A stretch of DNA of 64,000 nt from Halichondria panicea (GCF_963675165.1 NC_087377.1:6341122-6405121); one strand, 5' to 3'; positions 11,127 through 26,200 are shown, counted from the stretch's first letter. Numbers and translations: made by a program. The notes: a model not told the origin generated them from the letters alone.

Positions 11127-11400
11127 CAAGTGCTGAGCTGCAAATCGCCCAAATGTACAATTAAGCACACAATGGGTTGTTACTGTCTGTGGCCTCTATT
11201 GAGCAGCAGTGGCAGCAACAACTGTGGTTTATTTGCTATTGTCGCTGCATACCACGAATTGCAAGAGACAATTTAGATCACATCATCCAGACAACATGAG
11301 GCATATCACCTTGTACGTTGTTTAGAAGATGTTCGAAGTCAAAAGAACTGAAAAGCCGCAGGAGACCAGAGAGATTTTCTAGTATTGTGATTACTATAAT
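11127..11400 (+). pseudogene. Ulp1/SENP-like (C48) cysteine protease fragment, broken
   Basis: Around 11203-11275 the plus frame reads SSGSNNCGLFAIVAAYHEL. The CGLFAI core with a preceding Gly-Ser-Asn matches the catalytic-Cys motif of C48 proteases, usually written D-C-G-L-F/Y-A. This frame stops at 11274-11276. A second frame then reads RQHEAYHLVRCLEDVR (about 11290-11337), which resembles the helix that usually follows (M-R-x-H-L-x-x-C-L-E). So a frameshift and stops break the ORF. Such domains are common in animal DNA transposons, and this is most likely a decayed element remnant. Confidence 0.5.
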
Positions 11401-11989
11401 TATATACTGCCCTTGTCTCCGCCTATGATGAAATGATACGTGCAACTCGTAGTATCATTATACGTATTAAATCAATAGTTTTGTTCTATAAATATAATTT
11501 TTAGTCTCTTCCACGTATATACATGTAACTTTAGCAAAATTAATAGTCTTAAGGTAGTTTTTAAGCCGCGGCTATTTCCTGAACTACAGCCACCTCGATC
11601 GCTATTCCAGCCAAGCTGCACTATAGCTAGCATGTCCCAGGGGTGACCAGATTAACGAGAGTCTACTGTACATTTTTTATACTTTTGTCATAATGAAAGC
11701 TCATGGGTGGTCAGAAATAATTATATTGAGTCAACAACAGCAGTACAAGTCTGAGGCTGGGTAGATATAATTATAGCATGCACTGCATGACCTAATGCAT
11801 TAAAATTAATTTTCATTAAATTTGGTCGAATCTTTCATCTGGATAATCAGTTGATCAGGGTTTGGATAATCGAGGCTCAACTGTACTAGCTATTTTAAGT
11901 GTTGCGATTATATTTTTGCAACATGCACTCGCAAAGTTCGATGCTCGCAAAACATTCTAGATCTAGTAATTATAACATGACAAAAGATA

Positions 11990-12072
11990 TACCGTATAGC
12001 GGGTAATTTTCGTGGGGTTAAAGTTAAACTCAAAAACTGTGATTTTCGTGGGTAAAATTTTTGTTTTTATTT
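11990..12072. mobile_element. Partial MITE end (ACCGTATAGCGGGTAATTTT family)
   Basis: The stretch shares the ACCGTATAGCGGGTAATTTT end with the element at 2194-2395 and contains further TTTCGTGGG words. I could not find the opposite terminus nearby, so this is a fragment or a solo end. A TTTATT at 12066-12071 could serve as a minus-strand AATAAA about 235 bp beyond the array gene stop. Confidence 0.55.
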
Positions 12073-12149
12073 ATGGTAATAATGCTGCACACTTAATCAT
12101 TCCAACAATCATCAGAAACGATGAATTAAGTGCATGACCCTATATATAG

Positions 12150-12167
12150 CCCTAACCCTAACCCTAA
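12150..12167. repeat. Short interstitial telomere-like repeat
   Basis: CCCTAA occurs three times in tandem. This matches the animal telomere unit TTAGGG read on the other strand. It is short enough to be chance or a healed break. Confidence 0.6.
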
Positions 12168-12302
12168 GCTTCAAGTACAAAAGTAGTGCTCGTCAATCAA
12201 CAAAATTGTACATTCTGCCTCCTATAAAAAAATTATGGATCTGCTCCTAATGTCTCTAATAATAATAGTTCAAGTTTGTTACCATGCAATGTTAGAATGA
12301 AT

Positions 12303-14270
12303 CTAGAAAATATTGAACTGCATAGTGTTGGGTCTGTACTCACGACCACAACCCAAGGGTATCACCTTGAAGTGATGGCGTCCTTGAGTTAGGCCCTCGA
12401 CAGTGTAGGGACTCACACCTGAGTAAATGAGCCATCATAGTTACTAAATATAATAATTATTATAATTCCTCATATCTTTTCCTTTCATGGCCAATGCAAT
12501 GGCACTAGCTAGCACTACAGCACTTATTACATGTAAATACGAATGAAGTATATCAACTTACAGTTTTCAATGATTTCTGAACGGTCCACAACACACGTAA
12601 ATCCAGTGACCACTCCAGTGCTGTAGAACTCAACTGTGGCATTGTTACCATTGACAGTCAGGGCACGATTCTGAGTACCAGTTACACAGAACACGTCATC
12701 ACCATGAACCCATATCCTGTTCCTGATGACTGTGCGACGTTCACTAGGTCTTGCAGGGTCTCTGGCAATCACACGGAGGGTGTAGTCACCATGAGGAATA
12801 CCTGACCTCTCAAATATCCCAGAGGAGCCTGATGAGTAGCAAAGAAGCAACGAAATTAAAATACAGACTATAGTTTGACAGTGCAGTACATACGTACTAT
12901 AGCTTACAGCAACTTACAATCTTCTCTGGTGGTATCAAGGTGAGTCAAATGACATATGAATGTGATGTTTGGTCTGTTGGCACGGAATCGGGCTACGAGT
13001 GTATTCACAGTCAGTTCGGGCGTGTTTCCAACGAAGTACACATCCAGAGCTGCACAAACATGAGTAAAGCCGTCATCGTATAACTATACGACACTAAACC
13101 AAGACAGAATTTGCTACAAAATGTATGGCTGCATTATGCATGCACTTACGCTCAACTGCAACCGTTGCTCCACCGATGAAAGTTTGTTGTCCTGCTTCTT
13201 GCCTGAAGATCCTCACTTGATGGCCACCAGTCGACAGCTGCGAAACAGGGATGCTATATGGGAAGTTACCTACAAGACGGGCAGCATGATAAAAGTCGAC
13301 ATAATTATGTGGAGTTGATATGATGCTATTAACGTAATCACTACTTTGATGTAGTGATTACGTAATAGCGCATCATACATAATTATATCAAGGGCGTATG
13401 AAGAAGAGGGCATGCAACTCAGAATGTAAACTGTGTATGCGTCAAAAAACTGATGAGTCAGCAGGATATGCTATATTTAGTCAACCGCCCACTAGAGGAG
13501 GTTGGTGAAGATTAATTAAAACTCACGTCAGCTTATGTTTTCTATGTAAAAACTCCAAACCCCATCCAAGCTGCTGAGTCGGCACTTTTTATTACTTTCT
13601 TCCATTAGCCTCTTGTATAATATCTCCTGTTAGTTCATGAGTCGTAGTAGTTCACCATGATTGCTATATATACCTGCTACATCAAGACAGGAGTCAAAGA
13701 AACCAAGGATTTGAGGCAATAACTCAAAGTTTGTGGTTTCTGGCTTGTTGCTTCTAGTACAACTATGCTACTCACTTTCTAGTGTCACTGAGCATTGTTA
13801 GCATCATTTACTACTAGTAGAGAGAGCTACAATCATCTGCAGTATGTTAGCTTAGCTAGCTTAGCTACTTTCTCTTTAAGTTTCCGTATATCTTCACCGT
13901 GCACGCACAAAAACGGTGCATGTGCAATGCATTTTTTACTATTTTTAGATATAAGACCCCGCCCATTTGTTTTCTGATAGATAGTAGTTGCATGCCCTCT
14001 TCTCTTTATACGCCCTTGATTATATCAACCTCACTTCGTTTGTGCACTCATGTATATGAAACAATAATTATTTACCAGCAAAGCGTACTGTACATGTAAC
14101 TATTATACAGTATAGCGGCCTAACAATGCAACTATACTATCACTTACAACTCTCAATATCTCCAGAGTCAATAGAGCAGAATATGTCTCCTGTGTCTGGT
14201 TGTCCATCAATGTCACCACAAGACACAGTGGCCACATCATCAGTCACACTACTCGAGCATTCAATAGCAT
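12303..14270 (-). other. C-terminal block shared with the downstream giant gene
   Basis: The exons here (lengths 123, 120, 132, 267 and 116 bp) match in length and sequence the exons at 35238-35360, 35056-35175, 34793-34924, 33096-33362 and 32916-33031 of the next gene. Shared signatures include IDGQPD.GDIFCS, RANRPN.TF.CHLTHLD, VIARDPARP, NGNNATVEFYSTGVVTG and GLTQGRHHFKVIPLGC. Each Cys pair and G-H/G-D turn follows the split-Cys module plan, so the block is three such modules ending in a stop. Confidence 0.85.
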
Positions 14271-17200
14271 CTGGGTTGGTAGAAAGGAGAGACGACCCAT
14301 GATATTGTAAATGTATTCAGACTGGGAAAACTAGACCAAAAATAAGTATACAGACGGCCCTATACGTAAATTGTACATGGATTGACATCATTATATACCC
14401 TTGTACGTATAATTATACCGGCTCACCATCATCTTCAATGGTTACGAGGACAATATCATTGAGGAATTGAATCCTTTCCAGATCTCTTGGGTCAACTAAG
14501 TCATCTATTTCAAGATACGCCACAAATCCTTCTGTGAGTTCAACCTCAGTATCATTAGCAATGTCAGGTCGGAAAACAGCAGGAATAGTTCCAGTTTCTT
14601 CAGCAGTAGTAAAGTCACTATCAGCTGTAATAATAATTATTAGGTAAATACTTTTTACTGCAGTATAGCCTGTTTTAAATGCTCTGAGCTTACACGATGC
14701 CGGGGCTGGTCTACTTGGGAAGATTCTGTTCAGATCTCTGTCTGTGGCCTCCTGAAACTCTTCATAAGTGAGGTACCGAATGATGAATGGCAGTGGCCCA
14801 AAGCTGGTTCCATTCACAGACACCTCCAGATAATTAGAGGGCTGCTCTGACTCTCGAGTTTCTAATACTCTATCAGTAGGTGTTCCAGCCACATTGAAAT
14901 TGACAATGAGAGCTGTAAGGAAGATTAAGAACATCATTGTAAAGAGTACCAAGGGGTCACAAATATGGCATAATTGAGTTATATTTTAACTCTTACAAGG
15001 CAGAGTTGAACGAATTTGTTACCTCACGAAAATTACCCGCTATACAGTATAGACACTCACTAATCTAAGCCTGCATCAACACTGTTGTAGAAAGAGTTTT
15101 ATCACACAGTATAACACATAGCCAAACATTACAAACCTGGAGGTGGCGTAGTTGTAGTTGGGGGTGGAGTTAATGGCTCTGGAGGACACGAAACAAAACC
15201 GTCAGTACATGGATACGCATGTCTCAACATAATTATGATATGCACTCAAATACGTGTCAATACAATCTTTTTTATCACACAGTATAACTAGGAAAGGACA
15301 ATTAATCCATAATAATTATTACTATTACTTAAAACCTAACCGCTCAAAGTGGCCTAAAAATATACATGTGAAGACGGACGTTCATACATACATGTACGGT
15401 AAAAATACATAATAATTATGATGACAAGTATTATTTTAAAGCATACGCAATTAACTTGCAGGCGGTAAACATGTATCAGCAAGGGCTTATCATTATCAGC
15501 CCTTGCTGCATGCTAGGTAGCAGTATAAGGAAAACAATACCTGGTGGTGGAGTAGTAGGAGGTGGAGAAGTGGCTGGTGCTAACAGTGTGAGAAAACAGA
15601 TAAATTACTATAGTGCAATAATTATTGTTAAACTCACTTCCAATGTCAGCAGTGATGGTGGATCGGACACTTGCTCCATCAGCTGAATCGGTCGTACCAA
15701 TCACGATGGTCTGCAGTCCCGAGAGTCCAACAATAGACACACAGAACGGGAATTGACCACCTGGAAAAACCATGTGTGAGTTGAAACGTGGAGCGCATGG
15801 GTATGACAAATCGAAATAACTCACATCCGTCAGTGACAGATAGTGCATTGAGACTACATTCAAAGTCCAAACTGGCGAGATTTCTGCTTGATGTACAGTT
15901 CACACATATTTCCTGGGTCTCAGGATTGAACTCAGTGGTACATTCCAGTGATAGTGGAGTCAATGTTGGCGGTTGAGTGGGTGGAGCTGTGTGGGAATTA
16001 ACGAGTTGATATCAAACGGCTATAATAAAATACCCAAAGAAACTCACTTCCAATGTCAGCAGTGACGGTGGATCGGACACTTGCTCCATCAGCTGAATCG
16101 GTTGCACCAATCACGATGGTCTGCAGTCCCGAGAGTCCAACAATAGACACACAGAACGGGAATTGTCCACCTGTAAACAACCATGTGTGAGTTGAAACAT
16201 GCGCATGGGTATGACGAATCGAAATAACTCACATCCGTCAGTGACAGATAGTGCATTGAGACTACATTCAAAGTCCAAACTGGCGAGATTTCTGCTTGAT
16301 GTACAGTTCACACATATTTCCTGAGTCTCAGGATTGAATTCAGTGGTACATTCCAGTGATAGTGGAGTCAATGTTGGCGGTTGAGTGGGTGGAGCTGTGT
16401 GGGAATTAACGAGTTGATATCAAACGACTATAATAAAATACCCAAAGAAACTCACTTCCAATGTCAGCAGTGATGGTGGATCGGACACTTGCTCCATCAG
16501 CTGAATCGGTTGCACCGATCACGATGGTCTGCAGTCCCGAGAGTCCAACAATAGACACACACAATGGGAATTGTCCACCTGGAAAGAAACCACGTGTGAG
16601 TTGAAACGTGGAACGCATGGGTATGACAAATCGAAATAACTCACATCCGTCAGTGACAGATAGTGCATTGAGACTACATTCAAAGTCCAAACTGGCGAGA
16701 TTTCTGCTTGATGTACAGGTCACACATACTTCCTGAGTCTCAGAATTGAACTCGGTAGTACATTCCAGTGATAGTGGAGTCAATGTTGGCGGTTGAGTGG
16801 GTGGAGCTGTGTGGGAATTAACGAGTTGATATCAAACGACTATAATAAAATACCCAAAGAAACTCACTTCCAATGTCAGCAGTGATGGTGGATCGGACAC
16901 TTGCTCCATCAGCTGAATCGGTCGCACCAATCACGATGGTCTGCAGTCCCGAGAGTCCAACAATAGACACACAGAACGGGAATTGACCACCTGGAAAAAC
17001 CATGTGTGAGTTGAAACGTGGAGCGCATGGGTATGACAAATCGAAATAACTCACATCCGTCAGTGACAGATAGTGCATTGAGACTACATTCAAAGTCCAA
17101 ACTGGCGAGATTTCTGCTTGATGTACAGTTCACACATATTTCCTGAGTCTCAGGATTGAATTCAGTGGTACATTCCAGTGATAGTGGAGTCAATGTTGGC

Positions 17201-20200
17201 GGTTGAGTGGGTGGAGCTGTGTGGGAATTAACGAGTTGATATCAAACGACTATAATAAAATACCCAAAGAAACTCACTTCCAATGTCAGCAGTGATTGTG
17301 GATTGGACACTTGCTCCATCAGCTGAATCGGTCGCACCGATCACGATGGTCTGCAGTCCCGAGAGTCCAACAATAGACACACAGAACGGGAATTGTCCAC
17401 CTGGAAAAAAACCATGTGTGAGTTGAAACGTGGAGCGCATGGGTATGACAAATCGAAATAACTCACATCCGTCAGTGACAGATAGTGCATTGAGACTACA
17501 TTCAAAGTCCAAACTGGCGAGATTTCTGCTTGATGTACAGTTCACACATATTTCCTGAGTCTCAGGATTGAACTCAGTGGTACATTCCAGTGATAGTGGA
17601 GTCAATGTTGGCGGTTGAGTGGGTGGAGCTGTGTGGGAATTAACGAGTTGATATCAAACGGCTATAATAAAATACCCAAAGAAACTCACTTCCAATGTCA
17701 GCAGTGATGGTGGATCGGACACTTGCTCCATCAGCTGAATCGGTTGCACCAATCACGATGGTCTGCAGTCCCGAGAGTCCAACAATAGACACACACAACG
17801 GGAATTGTCCACCTGTAAACAACCATGTGTGAGTTGAAACATGCGCATGGGTATGACGAATCGAAATAACTCACATCCGTCAGTGACAGATAGTGCATTG
17901 AGACTACATTCAAAGTCCAAACTGGCGAGATTTCTGCTTGATGTACAGTTCACACATATTTCCTGAGTCTCAGGATTGAATTCAGTGGTACATTCCAGTG
18001 ATAGTGGAGTCAATGTTGGCGGTTGAGTGGGTGGAGCTGTGTGGGAATTAACGAGTTGATATCAAACGACTATAATAAAATACCCAAAGAAACTCACTTC
18101 CAATGTCAGCAGTGATGGTGGATCGGACACTTGCTCCATCAGCTGAATCGGTTGCACCGATCACGATGGTCTGCAGTCCCGAGAGTCCAACAATAGACAC
18201 ACACAACGGGAATTGTCCACCTGGAAAGAAACCACGTGTGAGTTGAAACGTGGAACGCATGGGTATGACAAATCGAAATAACTCACATCCGTCAGTGACA
18301 GATAGTGCATTGAGACTACATTCAAAGTCCAAACTGGCGAGATTTCTGCTTGATGTACAGGTCACACATACTTCCTGAGTCTCAGAATTGAACTCGGTAG
18401 TACATTCCAGTGATAGTGGAGTCAATGTTGGCGGTTGAGTGGGTGGAGCTGTGTGGGAATTAACGAGTTGATATCAAACGACTATAATAAAATACCCAAA
18501 GAAACTCACTTCCAATGTCAGCAGTGATGGTGGATCGGACACTTGCTCCATCAGCTGAATCGGTCGCACCAATCACGATGGTCTGCAGTCCCGAGAGTCC
18601 AACAATAGACACACAGAACGGGAATTGACCACCTGGAAAAACCATGTGTGAGTTGAAACGTGGAGCGCATGGGTATGACAAATCGAAATAACTCACATCC
18701 GTCAGTGACAGATAGTGCATTGAGACTACATTCAAAGTCCAAACTGGCGAGATTTCTGCTTGATGTACAGTTCACACATATTTCCTGAGTCTCAGGATTG
18801 AATTCAGTGGTACATTCCAGTGATAGTGGAGTCAATGTTGGCGGTTGAGTGGGTGGAGCTGTGTGGGAATTAACGAGTTGATATCAAACGACTATAATAA
18901 AATACCCAAAGAAACTCACTTCCAATGTCAGCAGTGATTGTGGATCGGACACTTGCTCCATCAGCTGAATCGGTCGCACCAATCACGATGGTCTGCAGTC
19001 CCGAGAGTCCAACAATAGACACACAGAACGGGAATTGTCCACCTGGAAAAAAACCATGTGTGAGTTGAAACGTGGAGCGCATGGGTATGACAAATCGAAA
19101 TAACTCACATCCGTCAGTGACAGATAGTGCATTGAGACTACATTCAAAGTCCAAACTGGCGAGATTTCTGCTTGATGTACAGTTCACACATATTTCCTGA
19201 GTCTCAGGATTGAACTCAGTGGTACATTCCAGTGATAGTGGAGTCAATGTTGGCGGTTGAGTGGGTGGAGCTGTGTGGGAATTAACGAGTTGATATCAAA
19301 CGGCTATAATAAAATACCCAAAGAAACTCACTTCCAATGTCAGCAGTGATGGTGGATCGGACACTTGCTCCATCAGCTGAATCGGTTGCACCAATCACGA
19401 TGGTCTGCAGTCCCGAGAGTCCAACAATAGACACACACAACGGGAATTGTCCACCTGTAAACAACCATGTGTGAGTTGAAACATGCGCATGGGTATGACG
19501 AATCGAAATAACTCACATCCGTCAGTGACAGATAGTGCATTGAGACTACATTCAAAGTCCAAACTGGCGAGATTTCTGCTTGATGTACAGTTCACACATA
19601 TTTCCTGAGTCTCAGGATTGAATTCAGTGGTACATTCCAGTGATAGTGGAGTCAATGTTGGCGGTTGAGTGGGTGGAGCTGTGTGGGAATTAACGAGTTG
19701 ATATCAAACGACTATAATAAAATACCCAAAGAAACTCACTTCCAATGTCAGCAGTGATGGTGGATCGGACACTTGCTCCATCAGCTGAATCGGTTGCACC
19801 GATCACGATGGTCTGCAGTCCCGAGAGTCCAACAATAGACACACACAACGGGAATTGTCCACCTGGAAAGAAACCACGTGTGAGTTGAAACGTGGAACGC
19901 ATGGGTATGACAAATCGAAATAACTCACATCCGTCAGTGACAGATAGTGCATTGAGACTACATTCAAAGTCCAAACTGGCGAGATTTCTGCTTGATGTAC
20001 AGGTCACACATACTTCCTGAGTCTCAGAATTGAACTCGGTAGTACATTCCAGTGATAGTGGAGTCAATGTTGGCGGTTGAGTGGGTGGAGCTGTGTGGGA
20101 ATTAACGAGTTGATATCAAACGACTATAATAAAATACCCAAAGAAACTCACTTCCAATGTCAGCAGTGATGGTGGATCGGACACTTGCTCCATCAGCTGA

Positions 20201-23200
20201 ATCGGTCGCACCAATCACGATGGTCTGCAGTCCCGAGAGTCCAACAATAGACACACAGAACGGGAATTGACCACCTGGAAAAACCATGTGTGAGTTGAAA
20301 CGTGGAGCGCATGGGTATGACAAATCGAAATAACTCACATCCGTCAGTGACAGATAGTGCATTGAGACTACATTCAAAGTCCAAACTGGCGAGATTTCTG
20401 CTTGATGTACAGTTCACACATATTTCCTGAGTCTCAGGATTGAATTCAGTGGTACATTCCAGTGATAGTGGAGTCAATGTTGGCGGTTGAGTGGGTGGAG
20501 CTGTGTGGGAATTAACGAGTTGATATCAAACGACTATAATAAAATACCCAAAGAAACTCACTTCCAATGTCAGCAGTGATGGTGGATCGGACACTTGCTC
20601 CATCAGCTGAATCGGTTGCACCGATCACGATGGTCTGCAGTCCCGAGAGTCCAACAATAGACACACACAACGGGAATTGTCCACCTGGAAAGAAACCACG
20701 TGTGAGTTGAAACGTGGAGCGCATGGGTATGACAAATCGAAATAACTCACATCCGTCAGTGACAGATAGTGCATTGAGACTACATTCAAAGTCCAAACTG
20801 GCGAGATTTCTGCTTGATGTACAGTTCACACATATTTCCTGAGTCTCAGGATTGAACTCAGTGGTACATTCCAGTGATAGTGGAGTCAATGTTGGCGGTT
20901 GAGTGGGTGGAGCTGTGTGGGAATTAACGAGTTGATATCAAACGGCTATAATAAAATACCCAAAGAAACTCACTTCCAATGTCAGCAGTGATGGTGGATC
21001 GGACACTTGCTCCATCAGCTGAATCGGTCGCACCAATCACGATGGTCTGCAGTCCCGAGAGTCCAACAATAGACACACAGAACGGGAATTGACCACCTGG
21101 AAAAACCATGTGTGAGTTGAAACGTGGAGCGCATGGGTATGACGAATCGAAATAACTCACATCCGTCAGTGACAGATAGTGCATTGAGACTACATTCAAA
21201 GTCCAAACTGGCGAGATTTCTGCTTGATGTACAGTTCACACATATTTCCTGAGTCTCAGGATTGAATTCAGTGGTACATTCCAGTGATAGTGGAGTCAAT
21301 GTTGGCGGTTGAGTGGGTGGAGCTGTGTGGGAATTAACGAGTTGATATCAAACGACTATAATAAAATACCCAAAGAAACTCACTTCCAATGTCAGCAGTG
21401 ATGGTGGATCGGACACTTGCTCCATCAGCTGAATCGGTTGCACCGATCACGATGGTCTGCAGTCCCGAGAGTCCAACAATAGACACACACAATGGGAATT
21501 GTCCACCTGGAAAGAAACCACGTGTGAGTTGAAACGTGGAACGCATGGGTATGACAAATCGAAATAACTCACATCCGTCAGTGACAGATAGTGCATTGAG
21601 ACTACATTCAAAGTCCAAACTGGCGAGATTTCTGCTTGATGTACAGTTCACACATATTTCCTGAGTCTCAGGATTGAACTCAGTGGTACATTCCAGTGAT
21701 AGTGGAGTCAATGTTGGCGGTTGAGTGGGTGGAGCTGTGTGGGAATTAACGAGTTGATATCAAACGGCTATAATAAAATACCCAAAGAAACTCACTTCCA
21801 ATGTCAGCAGTGATGGTGGATCGGACACTTGCTCCATCAGCTGAATCGGTTGCACCGATCACGATGGTCTGCAGTCCCGAGAGTCCAACAATAGACACAC
21901 AGAACGGGAATTGTCCACCTGTAAACAACCATGTGTGAGTTGAAACATGCGCATGGGTATGACGAATCGAAATAACTCACATCCGTCAGTGACAGATAGT
22001 GCATTGAGACTACATTCAAAGTCCAAACTGGCGAGATTTCTGCTTGATGTACAGGTCACACATACTTCCTGAGTCTCAGAATTGAACTCGGTAGTACATT
22101 CCAGTGATAGTGGAGTCAATGTTGGCGGTTGAGTGGGTGGAGCTGTGTGGGAATTAACGAGTTGATATCAAACGACTATAATAAAATACCCAAAGAAACT
22201 CACTTCCAATGTCAGCAGTGATGGTGGATCGGACACTTGCTCCATCAGCTGAATCGGTCGCACCAATCACGATGGTCTGCAGTCCCGAGAGTCCAACAAT
22301 AGACACACAGAACGGGAATTGACCACCTGGAAAAACCATGTGTGAGTTGAAACGTGGAGCGCATGGGTATGACAAATCGAAATAACTCACATCCGTCAGT
22401 GACAGATAGTGCATTGAGACTACATTCAAAGTCCAAACTGGCGAGATTTCTGCTTGATGTACAGTTCACACATATTTCCTGAGTCTCAGGATTGAACTCA
22501 GTGGTACATTCCAGTGATAGTGGAGTCAATGTTGGCGGTTGAGTGGGTGGAGCTGTGTGGGAATTAACGAGTTGATATCAAACGGCTATAATAAAATACC
22601 CAAAGAAACTCACTTCCAATGTCAGCAGTGATGGTGGATCGGACACTTGCTCCATCAGCTGAATCGGTTGCACCAATCACGATGGTCTGCAGTCCCGAGA
22701 GTCCAACAATAGAAACACAGAACGGGAATTGTCCACCTGTAAACAACCATGTGTGAGTTGAAACATGCGCATGGGTATGACGAATCGAAATAACTCACAT
22801 CCGTCAGTGACAGATAGTGCATTGAGACTACATTCAAAGTCCAAACTGGCGAGATTTCTGCTTGATGTACAGTTCACACATATTTCCTGAGTCTCAGGAT
22901 TGAATTCAGTGGTACATTCCAGTGATAGTGGAGTCAATGTTGGCGGTTGAGTGGATGGAGCTGTGTGGGAATTAACGAGTTGATATCAAACGACTATAAT
23001 AAAATACCCAAAGAAACTCACTTCCAATGTCAGCAGTGATGGTGGATCGGACACTTGCTCCATCAGCTGAATCGGTTGCACCGATCACGATGGTCTGCAG
23101 TCCCGAGAGTCCAACAATAGACACACACAACGGGAATTGTCCACCTGGAAAGAAACCACGTGTGAGTTGAAACGTGGAGCGCATGGGTATGACAAATCGA

Positions 23201-26200
23201 AATAACTCACATCCGTCAGTGACAGATAGTGCATTGAGACTACATTCAAAGTCCAAACTGGCGAGATTTCTGCTTGATGTACAGTTCACACATATTTCCT
23301 GAGTCTCAGGATTGAACTCAGTGGTACATTCCAGTGATAGTGGAGTCAATGTTGGCGGTTGAGTGGGTGGAGCTGTGTGGGAATTAACGAGTTGATATCA
23401 AACGGCTATAATAAAATACCCAAAGAAACTCACTTCCAATGTCAGCAGTGATGGTGGATCGGACACTTGCTCCATCAGCTGAATCGGTCGCACCAATCAC
23501 GATGGTCTGCAGTCCCGAGAGTCCAACAATAGACACACAGAACGGGAATTGACCACCTGGAAAAACCATGTGTGAGTTGAAACGTGGAGCGCATGGGTAT
23601 GACGAATCGAAATAACTCACATCCGTCAGTGACAGATAGTGCATTGAGACTACATTCAAAGTCCAAACTGGCGAGATTTCTGCTTGATGTACAGTTCACA
23701 CATATTTCCTGAGTCTCAGGATTGAATTCAGTGGTACATTCCAGTGATAGTGGAGTCAATGTTGGCGGTTGAGTGGGTGGAGCTGTGTGGGAATTAACGA
23801 GTTGATATCAAACGACTATAATAAAATACCCAAAGAAACTCACTTCCAATGTCAGCAGTGATGGTGGATCGGACACTTGCTCCATCAGCTGAATCGGTTG
23901 CACCGATCACGATGGTCTGCAGTCCCGAGAGTCCAACAATAGACACACACAATGGGAATTGTCCACCTGGAAAGAAACCACGTGTGAGTTGAAACGTGGA
24001 ACGCATGGGTATGACAAATCGAAATAACTCACATCCGTCAGTGACAGATAGTGCATTGAGACTACATTCAAAGTCCAAACTGGCGAGATTTCTGCTTGAT
24101 GTACAGTTCACACATATTTCCTGAGTCTCAGGATTGAACTCAGTGGTACATTCCAGTGATAGTGGAGTCAATGTTGGCGGTTGAGTGGGTGGAGCTGTGT
24201 GGGAATTAACGAGTTGATATCAAACGGCTATAATAAAATACCCAAAGAAACTCACTTCCAATGTCAGCAGTGATGGTGGATCGGACACTTGCTCCATCAG
24301 CTGAATCGGTTGCACCGATCACGATGGTCTGCAGTCCCGAGAGTCCAACAATAGACACACAGAACGGGAATTGTCCACCTGTAAACAACCATGTGTGAGT
24401 TGAAACATGCGCATGGGTATGACGAATCGAAATAACTCACATCCGTCAGTGACAGATAGTGCATTGAGACTACATTCAAAGTCCAAACTGGCGAGATTTC
24501 TGCTTGATGTACAGGTCACACATACTTCCTGAGTCTCAGAATTGAACTCGGTAGTACATTCCAGTGATAGTGGAGTCAATGTTGGCGGTTGAGTGGGTGG
24601 AGCTGTGTGGGAATTAACGAGTTGATATCAAACGACTATAATAAAATACCCAAAGAAACTCACTTCCAATGTCAGCAGTGATGGTGGATCGGACACTTGC
24701 TCCATCAGCTGAATCGGTCGCACCAATCACGATGGTCTGCAGTCCCGAGAGTCCAACAATAGACACACAGAACGGGAATTGACCACCTGGAAAAACCATG
24801 TGTGAGTTGAAACGTGGAGCGCATGGGTATGACAAATCGAAATAACTCACATCCGTCAGTGACAGATAGTGCATTGAGACTACATTCAAAGTCCAAACTG
24901 GCGAGATTTCTGCTTGATGTACAGTTCACACATATTTCCTGAGTCTCAGGATTGAACTCAGTGGTACATTCCAGTGATAGTGGAGTCAATGTTGGCGGTT
25001 GAGTGGGTGGAGCTGTGTGGGAATTAACGAGTTGATATCAAACGGCTATAATAAAATACCCAAAGAAACTCACTTCCAATGTCAGCAGTGATGGTGGATC
25101 GGACACTTGCTCCATCAGCTGAATCGGTTGCACCAATCACGATGGTCTGCAGTCCCGAGAGTCCAACAATAGAAACACAGAACGGGAATTGTCCACCTGT
25201 AAACAACCATGTGTGAGTTGAAACATGCGCATGGGTATGACGAATCGAAATAACTCACATCCGTCAGTGACAGATAGTGCATTGAGACTACATTCAAAGT
25301 CCAAACTGGCGAGATTTCTGCTTGATGTACAGTTCACACATATTTCCTGAGTCTCAGGATTGAATTCAGTGGTACATTCCAGTGATAGTGGAGTCAATGT
25401 TGGCGGTTGAGTGGATGGAGCTGTGTGGGAATTAACGAGTTGATATCAAACGACTATAATAAAATACCCAAAGAAACTCACTTCCAATGTCAGCAGTGAT
25501 GGTGGATCGGACACTTGCTCCATCAGCTGAATCGGTTGCACCGATCACGATGGTCTGCAGTCCCGAGAGTCCAACAATAGACACACACAATGGGAATTGT
25601 CCACCTGGAAAGAAACCACGTGTGAGTTGAAACGTGGAACGCATGGGTATGACAAATCGAAATAACTCACATCCGTCAGTGACAGATAGTGCATTGAGAC
25701 TACATTCAAAGTCCAAACTGGCGAGATTTCTGCTTGATGTACAGGTCACACATACTTCCTGAGTCTCAGAATTGAACTCGGTAGTACATTCCAGTGATAG
25801 TGGAGTCAATGTTGGCGGTTGAGTGGGTGGAGCTGTGTGGGAATTAACGAGTTGATATCAAACGACTATAATAAAATACCCAAAGAAACTCACTTCCAAT
25901 GTCAGCAGTGATGGTGGATCGGACACTTGCTCCATCAGCTGAATCGGTCGCACCAATCACGATGGTCTGCAGTCCCGAGAGTCCAACAATAGACACACAG
26001 AACGGGAATTGACCACCTGGAAAAACCATGTGTGAGTTGAAACGTGGAGCGCATGGGTATGACAAATCGAAATAACTCACATCCGTCAGTGACAGATAGT
26101 GCATTGAGACTACATTCAAAGTCCAAACTGGCGAGATTTCTGCTTGATGTACAGTTCACACATATTTCCTGAGTCTCAGGATTGAATTCAGTGGTACATT

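Larger units (their letters stand above)
9863..12302. other. Intergenic region between convergent genes
   Basis: No gene is supported apart from a protease-like fragment (separate entry). The region is AT-rich, with TATAATTAT words, short palindromes around 10665-10710 (GCAGGAGTGC...GCACTCCTG) and an element end at about 11990. The receptor (plus strand) and the array gene (minus strand) point toward it. Confidence 0.6.

Noticed and set aside
12150-12167. Telomere or chromosome end
   Set aside because: Only three units are present, inside a gene-bearing region; more likely chance or an old repair scar.
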